From positions 1-37,776 of the forward strand of contig JAFXJX010000076.1 in the NCBI GenBank assembly GCA_017532025.1: a DNA stretch of 37,776 bases, read 5' to 3'. The translations under genes and the position numbers were made by a program. The number at the start of each line of letters is the position of its first letter. Position 1 is the first letter of the stretch. Of the stretch, positions 25,211 through 33,448 are shown piece by piece. The notes below the pieces were generated by a model. The model did no database searches and was not told where the DNA came from. It worked only from the letters and a program-made list of their open reading frames with translations. The stretch comes from Clostridia bacterium (GTDB taxonomy: Bacteria; Bacillota; Clostridia; Oscillospirales; CAG-272).

Positions 25211-25369
25211 CGGGCGGATGATATTTTGTTCCACAGCAATATGCATAGATGCGTTTGTCTCATTTTGTGCAATCAAATGAAAATAAAACTTTTTTGCGAA
25301 AAAATGTGACATTTTGCGAAAAAAAGCGTCTTTAAAGGTGAAAAACTTTCTCAAGAAGGAGGAGTTATC

Positions 25370-25603
25370 ATAACACAAACAAAAAAGCGTGTGCTGAAGG
25401 GAATTGCGATTGCGATCCTTGTGGTGGCGCTTCTCGGTCTGTGCGCGTACGGATTTATTTACGGCATGGCAAAATGTTTTTTTAGCACGCACGAAAAGGA
25501 GATCGCAAAGTTTACCAACGAATTTGTGAATGTTTGTGAAGAAAACGGCCTTGTTTTGTCAGAAGCGGAGTCGCCGCGGACGGTTACGTTTATTGTTATG
25601 TAG
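25370..25603 (+). CDS. Small single-pass membrane protein, likely AUA start
   Basis: 77 residues if begun at ATA 25370 (MTQTKKRVLKGIAIAILVV ...). A strong AAGGAGGAG site (25356-25364) lies at ideal distance from this ATA, while the first conventional start, GTG 25391, is 28 bases away and would remove the basic lead of the helix. No ATG, GTG or TTG lies in frame between. One hydrophobic helix (about 10-33) is followed by an acidic stretch to the end. No family recognised. Either a rare AUA start or a start mutated from ATG. The terminator at 25629-25659 follows. Confidence 0.5.
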   Translation: MTQTKKRVLKGIAIAILVVALLGLCAYGFIYGMAKCFFSTHEKEIAKFTNEFVNVCEENGLVLSEAESPRTVTFIVM

Positions 25604-25628
25604 AGTGTGGCTATTATTGATCGTTTTG

Positions 25629-25659
25629 CCGCCTTGGAGATGTCTCCGAGGCGGTTTTT
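25629..25659 (+). terminator. Intrinsic terminator
   Basis: A 12-base stem (25629-25640 with 25643-25654) with one G-T pair, followed by TTTTT; 26 bases after the small membrane-protein gene. Confidence 0.8.
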
Positions 25660-25708
25660 GTTATGTTTGAAAACCTTTGTGTGAAACGAAAAAATATGCG
25701 CAAAACCC

Positions 25709-25785
25709 GTAGGGGCGATTCACGAATCGCCCGATAACAAGCGCAAAGACCGAACATTAACGGGCGATTCATGAATCGCCCCTAC
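25709..25785. repeat. REP-like double palindrome, 77 bases
   Basis: Two 24-base units, 25709-25732 and 25762-25785, are inverted copies of each other with one difference. Each holds the palindrome GGGCGATTC-RY-GAATCGCCC, and the outer ends are GTAGG/CCTAC. The 29-base middle has no gene. This is the layout of bacterial interspersed (REP/BIME-type) repeats. Confidence 0.75.
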
Positions 25786-25914
25786 GATGAACCGTGTGGC
25801 AGATGGTTTTTCTTGAAAAGCCATCGAATTTTTTATAAAAATTTCCTCGAAATTTCCGCTTAAAAGACGCCTTTTGGGGAAATAAAAATTTTGTTGAAAA
25901 TAATTGAAAAAATA

Positions 25915-25943
25915 TTGCATTTTATAAAGTTTTTTGATAGAAT
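25915..25943 (+). promoter_or_regulatory. Promoter of the potABCD operon
   Basis: TTGCAT (25915-25920), 17-base spacer, TAGAAT (25938-25943), about 62 bases before potA. Confidence 0.65.
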
Positions 25944-26005
25944 GAGGGTGATTCTCTGAAGGAATCCTGAATGTCAAGTAATTCTTAGAAAGAACGGGGA
26001 ATGAA

Positions 26006-27127
26006 ATGGAAAAAAACAAGATCATCGAACTGAAACAAATTGTCAAAGAATTTGACGGCGAGAGAGTTCTCGACAGCATTGATATTGACATTTTTGATAA
26101 AGAGTTCGTGACACTTTTGGGACCTTCCGGATGCGGTAAGACGACAATGCTCAGAATCATTGGCGGATTTGTCAAGGCCGACAGCGGAGAGCTTTGGTTT
26201 GACGGTAAGGAGATCAGCGATGTACCGCCTTACAAACGTCATGTAAACACGGTTTTTCAAAAATATGCACTTTTTCCTCACCTGAATGTGTATGATAACA
26301 TTGCATTCGGTCTGAGACTGAAAAAGATGCCCGAAAAAGAAATCTACGACAAAGTAGAAGAAATGCTTGCGATGGTGAACCTCAAGGGCTTTGAAAAGAG
26401 AAACGTCAATCTCCTTTCGGGCGGTCAGCAGCAACGTGTTGCCATTGCGCGCGCGCTGATCAATTCGCCTCGCGTTTTGCTTCTTGACGAGCCGCTCGGC
26501 GCGCTTGACTTGAAGCTTCGCAAGGATATGCAAAATGAACTCAAGAACATCCAGCAGAAAACAGGCATTACCTTTATCTACGTGACCCACGACCAGGAAG
26601 AGGCACTTTCGATGTCCGATAAGGTGGTTGTTATGGCAAACGGGCAGATTCAGCAGATCGGCTCGCCGACTGACATTTACAACGAGCCCGTGAACGCGTT
26701 TGTTGCCGACTTTATTGGCGAGAGTAACATTCTTGACGGCGAGATGCTTTGCGACTACCGCGTGAAATTTGCGGGCGCGGAGTTTGACTGCCTTGACAAG
26801 GGCTTTGACAAAAACGAAAAGGTTGACGTTGTGGTGCGGCCCGAGGACGTGGATGTTGTTCCTGTGGAAAAGGGTATGCTTTCGGGTGTGATCACCTCGG
26901 TCACCTTCAAGGGCGTTCACTATGAAATTATCGTTTCGGTCGGCGGTTTCAAATGGATGATCCAGACCACCGACTATGCGGGTCCCGGTCAGAAGATCGG
27001 TCTTTACATAGAGCCCGATGCCATTCACATTATGAAAAAATCCGAATTCTCCAATATGTTTGGAGACTATTCGACCTACAGTGAGGAAATGGAGCATCTT
27101 TCCGACCTTACAGAGGAGGACGAATAA
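26006..27127 (+). CDS. potA: Spermidine/putrescine ABC transporter ATPase PotA
   Basis: 373 residues. Walker A GPSGCGKT (39-46), signature [16 protein letters not shown] (about 134-149), Walker [14 protein letters not shown] (about 155-167), switch VTHDQEEA, and a C-terminal TOBE-type domain (about 240-350). It powers polyamine import through PotB and PotC. ATG 26006 is the frame-correct start; an ATG at 26001 is out of frame. First gene of the operon. Confidence 0.94.
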   Translation: MEKNKIIELKQIVKEFDGERVLDSIDIDIFDKEFVTLLGPSGCGKTTMLRIIGGFVKADSGELWFDGKEISDVPPYKRHVNTVFQKYALFPHLNVYDNIAFGLRLKKMPEKEIYDKVEEMLAMVNLKGFEKRNVNLLSGGQQQRVAIARALINSPRVLLLDEPLGALDLKLRKDMQNELKNIQQKTGITFIYVTHDQEEALSMSDKVVVMANGQIQQIGSPTDIYNEPVNAFVADFIGESNILDGEMLCDYRVKFAGAEFDCLDKGFDKNEKVDVVVRPEDVDVVPVEKGMLSGVITSVTFKGVHYEIIVSVGGFKWMIQTTDYAGPGQKIGLYIEPDAIHIMKKSEFSNMFGDYSTYSEEMEHLSDLTEEDE

Positions 27128-27132
27128 AGGGA

Positions 27133-27960
27133 ATGAAAAAAAGATCCTTGCTCGGCAAAGCTCCTGCGGCGCCGTATCTTGTCTGGTCGGTTCTTTTTAT
27201 CATTGCGCCGCTGATTTTTGTGGCGTATTATGCCTTTACAGATAAGAACGGAAATTTTACCACTGCCAACTTCGGCTCTCTTGCCACGGCGGAATATGCT
27301 GAAATTTTCCTGCGCTCGGCTTGCTTTGCGTTTTTGGCGACAATCATCTGTCTTGTGATTGCGTATCCTGTTGCCTATTACATCAGCAAAACAAAACCGA
27401 AGACCCAAAAGATTCTCATGGTGCTTGTGATGCTTCCCATGTGGATGAACTTTTTGATCCGCACCTACTCCTGGATGGCGATTCTGGAAGATACGGGTCT
27501 TCTTAATACCGCGCTCGGCTATATCGGTCTTGGTCCGTATCACATGATCAACACCTCGGGTGCGGTCATTCTCGGCATGGTGTACAACTTTTTGCCGTAC
27601 ATGATCCTGCCGATCTATACTTCGCTTTCAAAGCTTGACCCGCGCCTTGTGGAAGCATCTGCCGACCTTGGCTGCAACGCCACACGCACACTTTTCCACG
27701 TGATCCTGCCGCTTTCGCGCTCGGGTATCATTTCGGGCATTACGATGGTTTTTGTGCCTTCGATCAGCACCTTCTACATTTCACAAAAGCTGGGCGGCGG
27801 TAAGTTTGACCTGATCGGTGATACGATCGAGCGTCAGTTCCAGACCGCGTACAATTACAATCTCGGCTCAGCCATTTCCTTTGTGCTGATGATCCTGATC
27901 ATTCTTTCGATGACGGTGATGAACCGTTTCGGTGAAGAGGAAGGGGGAATGGTGGCATGA
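27133..27960 (+). CDS. potB: Spermidine/putrescine ABC permease PotB
   Basis: 275 residues with six transmembrane helices. The EAA loop contacting the ATPase is EASADLGCNATRTLFHVILPLSRSGI, split at about 178-203. The first cytoplasmic residues KKRSLLGKAPAAPYLVWSVLF match the PotB/PotH type. AAAGGG lies just before the ATG, 6 bases after potA, and the stop overlaps potC by 4 bases. Confidence 0.93.
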   Translation: MKKRSLLGKAPAAPYLVWSVLFIIAPLIFVAYYAFTDKNGNFTTANFGSLATAEYAEIFLRSACFAFLATIICLVIAYPVAYYISKTKPKTQKILMVLVMLPMWMNFLIRTYSWMAILEDTGLLNTALGYIGLGPYHMINTSGAVILGMVYNFLPYMILPIYTSLSKLDPRLVEASADLGCNATRTLFHVILPLSRSGIISGITMVFVPSISTFYISQKLGGGKFDLIGDTIERQFQTAYNYNLGSAISFVLMILIILSMTVMNRFGEEEGGMVA

Positions 27961-28799
27961 AAAATGCGAAAAGAATCAACAAAATCTATACCATTCTGAT
28001 CTTTGCGTTTCTCTATGCACCGATTGCGGTTTTGATTTTGTTCTCCTTTAACGATTCGAACTCCACAGGTGTATTCACCGGCTTTTCTCTTCAGTGGTAT
28101 AAAGAGCTTCTCACCGATACCGCAACCTTGAATGCCTTAAAAAACACTTTGATCCTCGCGGTGCTTTCTTCGTTGATCGCCACCTTGATCGGCACGGCGG
28201 CAGCTGTGGGTATCAACAAAATGAAGAACAAGTATATTCAGCAGACGATCAACACGGTGACCAACATCCCGATGATGAATCCCGATATTGTCACCGGTAT
28301 TTCGATGATGCTTCTCTTTGTGTTTGTGGGAGGCATTGTGAATGCGTCGAGTAACTTAAGCTTTTGGACAGTGCTCATCGCGCATATCACCTTTAACCTG
28401 CCGTATATCATTCTGAATGTACTCCCTAAGCTTCGCGAAATGGATCGCCACTTGCCCGAAGCGGCGCTTGACCTTGGATGCACACCCATGCAATCCTTCT
28501 TTAAGGTGGAGCTTCCCGCCATCATGCCGGGCGTGATCTCGGGTCTGATCATGGCGTTTACACTGTCGCTTGATGACTTCGTGATCAGCTACTTTACGGT
28601 GGGCAACGGCTTTGAAACCTTGCCGATCCGCATCTATTCCATGACCAAAAAGCGCGTAACACCCGATATGTACGCTCTTTCTACCTTTATTTTTGTTGCC
28701 ATTTTGGTGCTGCTTCTCGTCTCTAACTTTGTGGGCGAGCGCGACCGTACCAAACAGGCTATCAAAAACAGCAAAAAGAAAACGGGGGCGGGCAAATGA
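27957..28799 (+). CDS. potC: Spermidine/putrescine ABC permease PotC
   Basis: 280 residues with six transmembrane helices. It has the PotC opening KIYTILIFAFLYAPIAVLILFSFND and the EAA loop EAALDLGCTPMQSFFKVELP. Overlaps by ATGA with both potB and potD, giving coupled translation of permease and binding protein. Confidence 0.93.
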   Translation: MKNAKRINKIYTILIFAFLYAPIAVLILFSFNDSNSTGVFTGFSLQWYKELLTDTATLNALKNTLILAVLSSLIATLIGTAAAVGINKMKNKYIQQTINTVTNIPMMNPDIVTGISMMLLFVFVGGIVNASSNLSFWTVLIAHITFNLPYIILNVLPKLREMDRHLPEAALDLGCTPMQSFFKVELPAIMPGVISGLIMAFTLSLDDFVISYFTVGNGFETLPIRIYSMTKKRVTPDMYALSTFIFVAILVLLLVSNFVGERDRTKQAIKNSKKKTGAGK

Positions 28800-30046
28800 A
28801 AAAAATTGTTTTTTCTCTTCTGCTTCTTGCACTTCTTTTGGCAACGATTCTTTCTTTTTCCTCTTGCGGGGAAACAAGAGAAAAGATCGTGCTCAACGTT
28901 TACAACTGGGGGGAATATATTTCCGACGGCTCGGAAGGCTCTCTTGACGTGAACCGTGCGTTTGAGAAATACTATCTTGACACCTACGGTGTGGAAATGA
29001 CGGTCAATTACACGACCTATGCCAGCAACGAAGACTTGTACGCCAAATTAAAAAGCGGTGCAACGGGGTATGATATTATCATCCCGTCCGATTATATGAT
29101 TCAACGTATGATCGAGGACGAGGACGGTAATATGCTTGAGGAACTTGATTTTGACAATATCCCGAACTACAAGTACATTGCCGAGCATTGCAAGGGCCTT
29201 GGCTATGACCCCGAAGAAAAGTACACCGTGCCTTACACCTACGGTATGGTAGGTGTGATCTACAACAAAAAAGTTGTGGATGAAGAGGATGTTGGCACAT
29301 GGGCGCTTCTTTATAACGAAAAATACAAAGGGCAGATCTTGCAGTTCAACAACTCGCGTGATGCGTTCGGTACGGCGATGTATATGCTTGGTATTGACGT
29401 GAATACCACCGATATGACCAAGTGGAATGCGGCGCTTGACAAGCTCGTTGAGCAGAAGCCGCTGGTACAGAGCTATGTGATGGACGAGATCTATAACAAG
29501 ATGGAAGGCGAAGAGGCTTCTATTTCCGCATACTATGCGGGCGACTACCTTTCGATGGCGGAGAACAACGAGAATCTGGCGTTTTTCTATCCGACCGACG
29601 AAAACGGCGAATACGTCACCAACATTTTTGTGGATGCCATGTGTATTCCCAAGGGCTGCGGCAACAAGCTTGCGGCAGAGCGTTATATCAACTTCATGCT
29701 CTCCAAGGAAGCGGCAATTGCCAACGCGGAGTACATCTACTATGCCTCTCCCAACAGCCTTGTGTATGACGATCCTGAGTATCAAGAGTATATGGGTGAA
29801 GAGGGCATGGCGCTTCTTTACCCCGACGATTTGGACTTTGCCAAGGTATATGATCAGTATGCCTACGAAAATCTTGATACCGAGATGCTTCAAGAGGTGA
29901 ACAATCTTTGGGAGCAGCTCAAGGTGGAAAGCGCCTCTCTCGGCAATGGCGTGTATATCGCTTGCGGTGTGCTTGTTGCGGCACTGATTGCGTTTTTCAT
30001 TGTGTCCTATGTGAAAAAGCTTCGCAGACGGCGCTATTATTGGTAA
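28796..30046 (+). CDS. potD: Polyamine-binding lipoprotein PotD with C-terminal membrane helix
   Basis: 416 residues. The signal peptide ends in FSSC (Cys24 lipidated). The binding-protein fold starts at LNVYNWGEYI, the usual PotD/PotF opening, and includes YDIIIPSDYMIQRM and VPYTYGMVGVIYNKK. It is longer than ordinary PotD because of a C-terminal extension: a second hydrophobic helix (about 385-405) and a basic end, KKLRRRRYYW. The protein would thus be anchored at both ends. It captures spermidine or putrescine outside the membrane and presents it to PotBC. Confidence 0.92.
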   Translation: MKKIVFSLLLLALLLATILSFSSCGETREKIVLNVYNWGEYISDGSEGSLDVNRAFEKYYLDTYGVEMTVNYTTYASNEDLYAKLKSGATGYDIIIPSDYMIQRMIEDEDGNMLEELDFDNIPNYKYIAEHCKGLGYDPEEKYTVPYTYGMVGVIYNKKVVDEEDVGTWALLYNEKYKGQILQFNNSRDAFGTAMYMLGIDVNTTDMTKWNAALDKLVEQKPLVQSYVMDEIYNKMEGEEASISAYYAGDYLSMAENNENLAFFYPTDENGEYVTNIFVDAMCIPKGCGNKLAAERYINFMLSKEAAIANAEYIYYASPNSLVYDDPEYQEYMGEEGMALLYPDDLDFAKVYDQYAYENLDTEMLQEVNNLWEQLKVESASLGNGVYIACGVLVAALIAFFIVSYVKKLRRRRYYW

Positions 30047-30051
30047 AAAAC

Positions 30052-30080
30052 ATCGGGCGAGCCGTTATGGCGCGCCCGAT
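30052..30080. other. Intercistronic hairpin
   Basis: Stem 30052-30063 with 30069-30080 (8 pairs, one mismatch, 3 pairs), loop GTTAT, no T-run. It may stabilise or process the mRNA between potD and the cyclophilin gene rather than end it. Confidence 0.5.
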
Positions 30081-30104
30081 ATTCATAGAAAGGAAATCAT
30101 CAAT

Positions 30105-30602
30105 ATGTCGAATCCGATTATCAAAATCAACATCAAAGACCTCGGTACGATCACTGCCGAGCTGTATCCCGAAAAAGCACCGATTACGGTTGCCAACTTT
30201 GTGTCTCTTGCCAAAAGCGGTTTTTACTCGGGTCTGATCTTCCACCGCGTGATTGCCGGCTTTATGATTCAGGGCGGCGGCATGGACGCATCGTTCAATC
30301 AGAAGCCTGCCAAAGCCATCAAGGGCGAATTCATGCGCAACGGCGTGCCGAATGACTTAAAGCACACAAGAGGTGTTCTTTCGATGGCACGCACCAATAT
30401 GCCCAACTCCGCATCCTCGCAGTTTTTTATCATGCACGCCGACTCTCCTTTCCTTGACGGACAGTATGCCGCATTCGGTAAGGTGACCGACGGTATGGCA
30501 ATTGTGGATAAGATCGCGTCGAGCCGCACCACACGCTACGGCTATTACGACGACGTGCCCTGCGACGTTGTGATGATTGAAAGCGTTACGGTTGAAGAAT
30601 GA
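30105..30602 (+). CDS. Cyclophilin-type peptidyl-prolyl isomerase
   Basis: 165 residues, cytoplasmic (no signal peptide). The catalytic core is FHRVIAGFMIQGG (about 47-59) with the active-site Arg, followed by LSMARTNMPNSASSQFFIM and FLDGQYAAFGKV. It speeds up cis-trans isomerisation of proline peptide bonds. AGAAAGGAAAT lies before the ATG. It overlaps the following oxidoreductase gene by 4 bases. Confidence 0.94.
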   Translation: MSNPIIKINIKDLGTITAELYPEKAPITVANFVSLAKSGFYSGLIFHRVIAGFMIQGGGMDASFNQKPAKAIKGEFMRNGVPNDLKHTRGVLSMARTNMPNSASSQFFIMHADSPFLDGQYAAFGKVTDGMAIVDKIASSRTTRYGYYDDVPCDVVMIESVTVEE

Positions 30603-31558
30603 GCTTGAAACTCGGTATCGTCGGCACAAACTTTGTGAGCGACTGGCTTTCTGACGCTGTGGCTGTGACAGACGGGATAGAGGCAGTTGCCGTTTATTCC
30701 CGCAAGGAAGAAACGGGGAAAGCTTTTGCCCAAAAGCATAGCATTCCACAGGTGTTTTGTGACTTTCATGCGTTTCTTTCGTCGGGCATTGAGGCGGTGT
30801 ATCTTGCCAGCCCAACCTTTTGCCATTTTGAGCAGGCAAAGGCGGCACTTGAAAGAGGACTCCACGTTCTGTGCGAAAAGCCGCTTGTGATGAAGCGTGA
30901 CGAGTGCGAAAAACTTTTTGACATTGCCAAAGACAAGGGCGTTCTTCTGATGGAAGCGATGCGTCCCGCACACGACCCCGTTTTTTCTCTTGTGAAAAAA
31001 TCGCTTGCTGACCTCGGCAAAATTCGTCGCGTTTCGTTTGAATACTGCCAATATTCCTCGCGTTACGACCGTTTTCTGAACGGGGAAGTGCTGAACGCGT
31101 TTGATTCGAAGATTTCGGGCGGTGCGGTGTTTGACATCGGCATCTATCCGCTATTTTGGTGTGTGGCGCTCTTTGGCAAGCCGAAGAGTGTTTTGGCAAA
31201 GTCGGTCTTTTTGGAAAATGGCTTTGAGGGCAGCGGATGCTTGCTGCTTGATTACGATGGCTTTACCGCAAGCGTGACCTATTCCAAAATCTGCGATTCG
31301 GTGATCCCCTCGGTGATTACGGGGGAGGGTGGCTCGCTTGTGATTCACAAAATGCAGTCACCTGAAAAAATCCTGTTTGCGCCCCGCAAGGGCGAGGTGG
31401 TGACTCTTGATTATACGCCCGCCGAGAACAACCTTGTGTATGAGGTTGCGGATTTTGTTGCCGCAATCCAAAAGGGAAGCGGCGGTGTGTTTGACGCATT
31501 CACGCGTGACCTCTACGAAACCCTTGACCTTGCCGTACAAGCGGCGGGAATACAATGA
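30599..31558 (+). CDS. Gfo/Idh/MocA-family oxidoreductase
   Basis: 319 residues. The N-terminal Rossmann domain begins LKLGIVGTNFVSDW (GxGxxx variant) and contains the family's catalytic lysine in LCEKPLVM (about 96-103). The C-terminal alpha/beta domain has GGAVFDIGIYPL, with the substrate-side Asp and His replaced by Asp and Tyr. NAD(P)-dependent oxidation of a sugar or polyol is expected; substrate unknown. Starts within the cyclophilin stop (ATGA). The last 16 codons plus the stop are duplicated word for word at 33300-33349, beyond the inserted cargo. Confidence 0.9.
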   Translation: MSLKLGIVGTNFVSDWLSDAVAVTDGIEAVAVYSRKEETGKAFAQKHSIPQVFCDFHAFLSSGIEAVYLASPTFCHFEQAKAALERGLHVLCEKPLVMKRDECEKLFDIAKDKGVLLMEAMRPAHDPVFSLVKKSLADLGKIRRVSFEYCQYSSRYDRFLNGEVLNAFDSKISGGAVFDIGIYPLFWCVALFGKPKSVLAKSVFLENGFEGSGCLLLDYDGFTASVTYSKICDSVIPSVITGEGGSLVIHKMQSPEKILFAPRKGEVVTLDYTPAENNLVYEVADFVAAIQKGSGGVFDAFTRDLYETLDLAVQAAGIQ

Positions 31559-31599
31559 AACAAACTCTCCTGTTACGAAAAATGTGACAGGAGAGTTTT
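31507..31599. repeat. 93-base direct repeat, left copy
   Basis: Identical over all 93 bases to 33300-33392. It comprises the last 52 bases of the oxidoreductase gene and its terminator. It marks the left border of the inserted cargo. Confidence 0.95.
31563..31599 (+). terminator. Intrinsic terminator of the oxidoreductase gene
   Basis: Stem AACTCTCCTGT (31563-31573) with ACAGGAGAGTT (31587-31597), extended inward by a few pairs, then a short T-run. An exact copy lies at the right border (33356-33392), followed there by five T. Confidence 0.85.
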
Positions 31600-31672
31600 G
31601 GTTTCAAACGAAGATTTCAGAATGAAAAAATATGGTGTAACTTGAGAAAATGTTGCTTTGGTTGTGAGAGCA

Positions 31673-31873
31673 TCATTCTTTGATATAAACAATGATGTCG
31701 CTAACCTGACAGTCGAGATAAGTGCACAAGTCATTTAGTGTGACAGTACTGATAGGCTTATTATGCTTTAAGCGGTCCAACAAACTTCTGCTGACACCAA
31801 ATTGATTGATCAGTTTATAGGTAGAGATACCTTTTTGTTGGAGTGTTTTATAAAATGGTTCATAGGATATCAT
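31673..31873 (-). CDS. Small Xre-family regulator
   Basis: 66 residues that are almost entirely a Cro/C1-type helix-turn-helix: STYKLINQFGVSRSLLDRLKHNK is the helix 2-turn-helix 3 region (17-39), followed by VTLNDLCTYLDCQVSDII. Length and ending fit the small YozG-like Xre proteins of Firmicutes. AGAGG lies 7 bases before the ATG. It diverges from the lipoprotein gene and shares its promoter region, so it probably controls both. It lies inside the 93-base-repeat element. Confidence 0.88.
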   Translation of the reverse strand: MISYEPFYKTLQQKGISTYKLINQFGVSRSLLDRLKHNKPISTVTLNDLCTYLDCQVSDIIVYIKE

Positions 31874-31892
31874 AAAAAACCTCTTTTTTTTT

Positions 31893-31943
31893 ATTATAAT
31901 TTATGCTCTTACTATTGACAATTGTCTATAAAAAGAGTATAAT
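31893..31943. promoter_or_regulatory. Overlapping divergent consensus promoters
   Basis: Plus strand: TTGACA (31915-31920), 17 bases, TATAAT (31938-31943), fully consensus. Minus strand: TTGTCA (31916-31921), 17 bases, TATAAT (31893-31898). The two -35 elements overlap on the palindrome GACAATTGTC (31917-31926), so the promoters should compete. Confidence 0.8.
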
Positions 31944-31970
31944 AACGTATACTCTGCAAGCAGAGTATAT
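31934..31970. promoter_or_regulatory. Palindromic operator for the Xre regulator
   Basis: Perfect 20-base palindrome ATACTCTGC-AA-GCAGAGTAT (31949-31968) just downstream of the plus-strand -10. A further AGAGTAT half-site (31934-31940) overlaps the -10 itself. The placement predicts repression of the lipoprotein promoter by the neighbouring Xre protein. Confidence 0.7.
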
Positions 31971-32000
31971 ACATACTGATAAAGAAAAGAGGTAATCGAA

Positions 32001-33248
32001 ATGAAAAAAGGGATTTTCTATGTGTTTGTCATGATTTTGGTGGCAACCATGCTCTTGGTTGGCTGTCAGAACGAGAATATGACTACAACTGATGTGACTA
32101 CAACCGGAGTAACAACAGGTGCAACAACGACGAGTAAAGTTGCCAACCATACAAGTGAGTCTGATGAGAATCATACACCGGAACTTATTGTTTTCGATGT
32201 GTTCTCTTCAATCAAGGTGATGTTTGAGGGTGTAACAGGATATGGGGTAGCAGACATTGTATACGATGAATCTATGCCGTATTTCTTGAAAGAAAATCTG
32301 AGCTATTCTGTTTCTTCTTCTAACGAGTTAGTTAATGGACAAAAAATTACTGTTAATTTACTTTATGATTCGGTTTTGTTGGAAAGATATGGGTATCAGC
32401 TCAAAGAGGATTTTTTAACCTATACCGTATACGGTTTACAAGAGTTAATTTATGTTGATCCGTTTGAGGGACTTGTGGTTAATAGCAATGGTATATCGCC
32501 TTTTGGATCAATTTCACTCGATAATGCAGATTGTAGTAAAGATGCACAACGATATGTAAACTATAATTTTGCTAAAGAGTATTATGCGAATGGCGATTCT
32601 GTGGTAATTAATGCTACGATTGATGAAGATGTCACCAGAAGTCTGGGCTATGCCGTAAGTGAGGATTCAAAAGAATTTACGCTTTCGGGAATGCCATATT
32701 ACCTCGAGACGATGGAGGGTGTTGATGTTTCTTCGATTGAAGCTGAGCTGAGAGATTCTATTACTTCGCAAACTTCGTTTATAACTAATGATGAGTTATT
32801 TGGTGTTAGGGCCAATTCTTTTTGTGAAAAATATATTGGTAAAAGTTCGATTGCGTGGATATACCTTTACACGGATGTGTTGTCTGTTCAATCCAAAGAG
32901 GCGCATCTTTTGACAATCAAAGAAAGACAAAAACAGGCTTTTTTAGAAGGAGATGTATCATCGTATAATCGTTTAACAATTTCTACTGTTTGCAAAGCGG
33001 TAGCAGGAATTCAAAACAGCGAAAATCAACAGGCAGGCGATATTTATTTAACTTTTTCCATACATAACATAATTGTATATCCGGATGGTAGTTTAGGATG
33101 GGGAAAAACAGATCCAGCCTCTCATGAGATAACCTACTCATCAACCTTGACAAGCTTGGAAAAATTGGTTGAATCTACTGTGACAAAATATGTCGATACA
33201 CATAACATAAAGAAGCTTGATAAAAATGATTGGATTTCAATTCAATAA
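32001..33248 (+). CDS. Lipoprotein with two tandem Ig-like repeats
   Basis: 415 residues. Signal peptide with lipobox LVGC (Cys22), then a Thr-rich linker (27-46). Two homologous segments follow, about 61-147 and 148-232. Each starts with ELI-x-x-D-x-F, passes through NG(Q/D)xxxxN and ends in a GY ... (Y/F)T(V/L)xG(L/M) strand motif, like the beta-sandwich repeats found in surface proteins and zinc-ribbon proteins of Firmicutes. The C-terminal 180 residues are unassigned. AAGAGG lies before the ATG. Codon use is A+T-rich compared with neighbours, in line with transfer. Its function is unknown; being the only cargo besides its regulator makes it the presumed payload. Confidence 0.82.
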   Translation: MKKGIFYVFVMILVATMLLVGCQNENMTTTDVTTTGVTTGATTTSKVANHTSESDENHTPELIVFDVFSSIKVMFEGVTGYGVADIVYDESMPYFLKENLSYSVSSSNELVNGQKITVNLLYDSVLLERYGYQLKEDFLTYTVYGLQELIYVDPFEGLVVNSNGISPFGSISLDNADCSKDAQRYVNYNFAKEYYANGDSVVINATIDEDVTRSLGYAVSEDSKEFTLSGMPYYLETMEGVDVSSIEAELRDSITSQTSFITNDELFGVRANSFCEKYIGKSSIAWIYLYTDVLSVQSKEAHLLTIKERQKQAFLEGDVSSYNRLTISTVCKAVAGIQNSENQQAGDIYLTFSIHNIIVYPDGSLGWGKTDPASHEITYSSTLTSLEKLVESTVTKYVDTHNIKKLDKNDWISIQ

Positions 33249-33299
33249 CAATTGTTACATTAAGAAGAAACGATGTGTAGGCACTCTCGTTGGCTTTAA

Positions 33300-33392
33300 T
33301 GACCTCTACGAAACCCTTGACCTTGCCGTACAAGCGGCGGGAATACAATGAAACAAACTCTCCTGTTACGAAAAATGTGACAGGAGAGTTTT
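33300..33392. repeat. 93-base direct repeat, right copy
   Basis: Exact copy of 31507-31599 without the body of the oxidoreductase gene in front. It ends in a second copy of the terminator, which insulates the rubrerythrin gene. Confidence 0.95.
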
Positions 33393-33448
33393 TATGCAAT
33401 AAAAGGGAAAAACAGGGCTATACTATGAAAAAAGGAAAGGGGATTTTT

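Larger units (their letters stand above)
31507..33299. mobile_element. Putative small integrated element with gene-end duplication
   Basis: A unit of 1793 bases, counted as one copy of the 93-base repeat plus 1700 bases of cargo. The cargo is visibly A+T-richer than the flanking genes and holds only an Xre regulator and a lipoprotein. Removing it by recombination between the repeats would restore oxidoreductase-terminator-rubrerythrin. The layout matches elements that integrate at a gene 3' end and regenerate it, but there is no integrase, so mobilisation in trans or an old homologous event are alternatives. Confidence 0.55.

Noticed and set aside
25720..26175. 151-codon minus-strand ORF over the REP-like repeat and potA start
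   Set aside because: Composed of translated repeat and antisense of potA; no start context.
33290..33448. Upstream extension of the rubrerythrin frame
   Set aside because: It only translates the duplicated 93-base repeat out of frame; the proper ribosome site is at 33432-33442.
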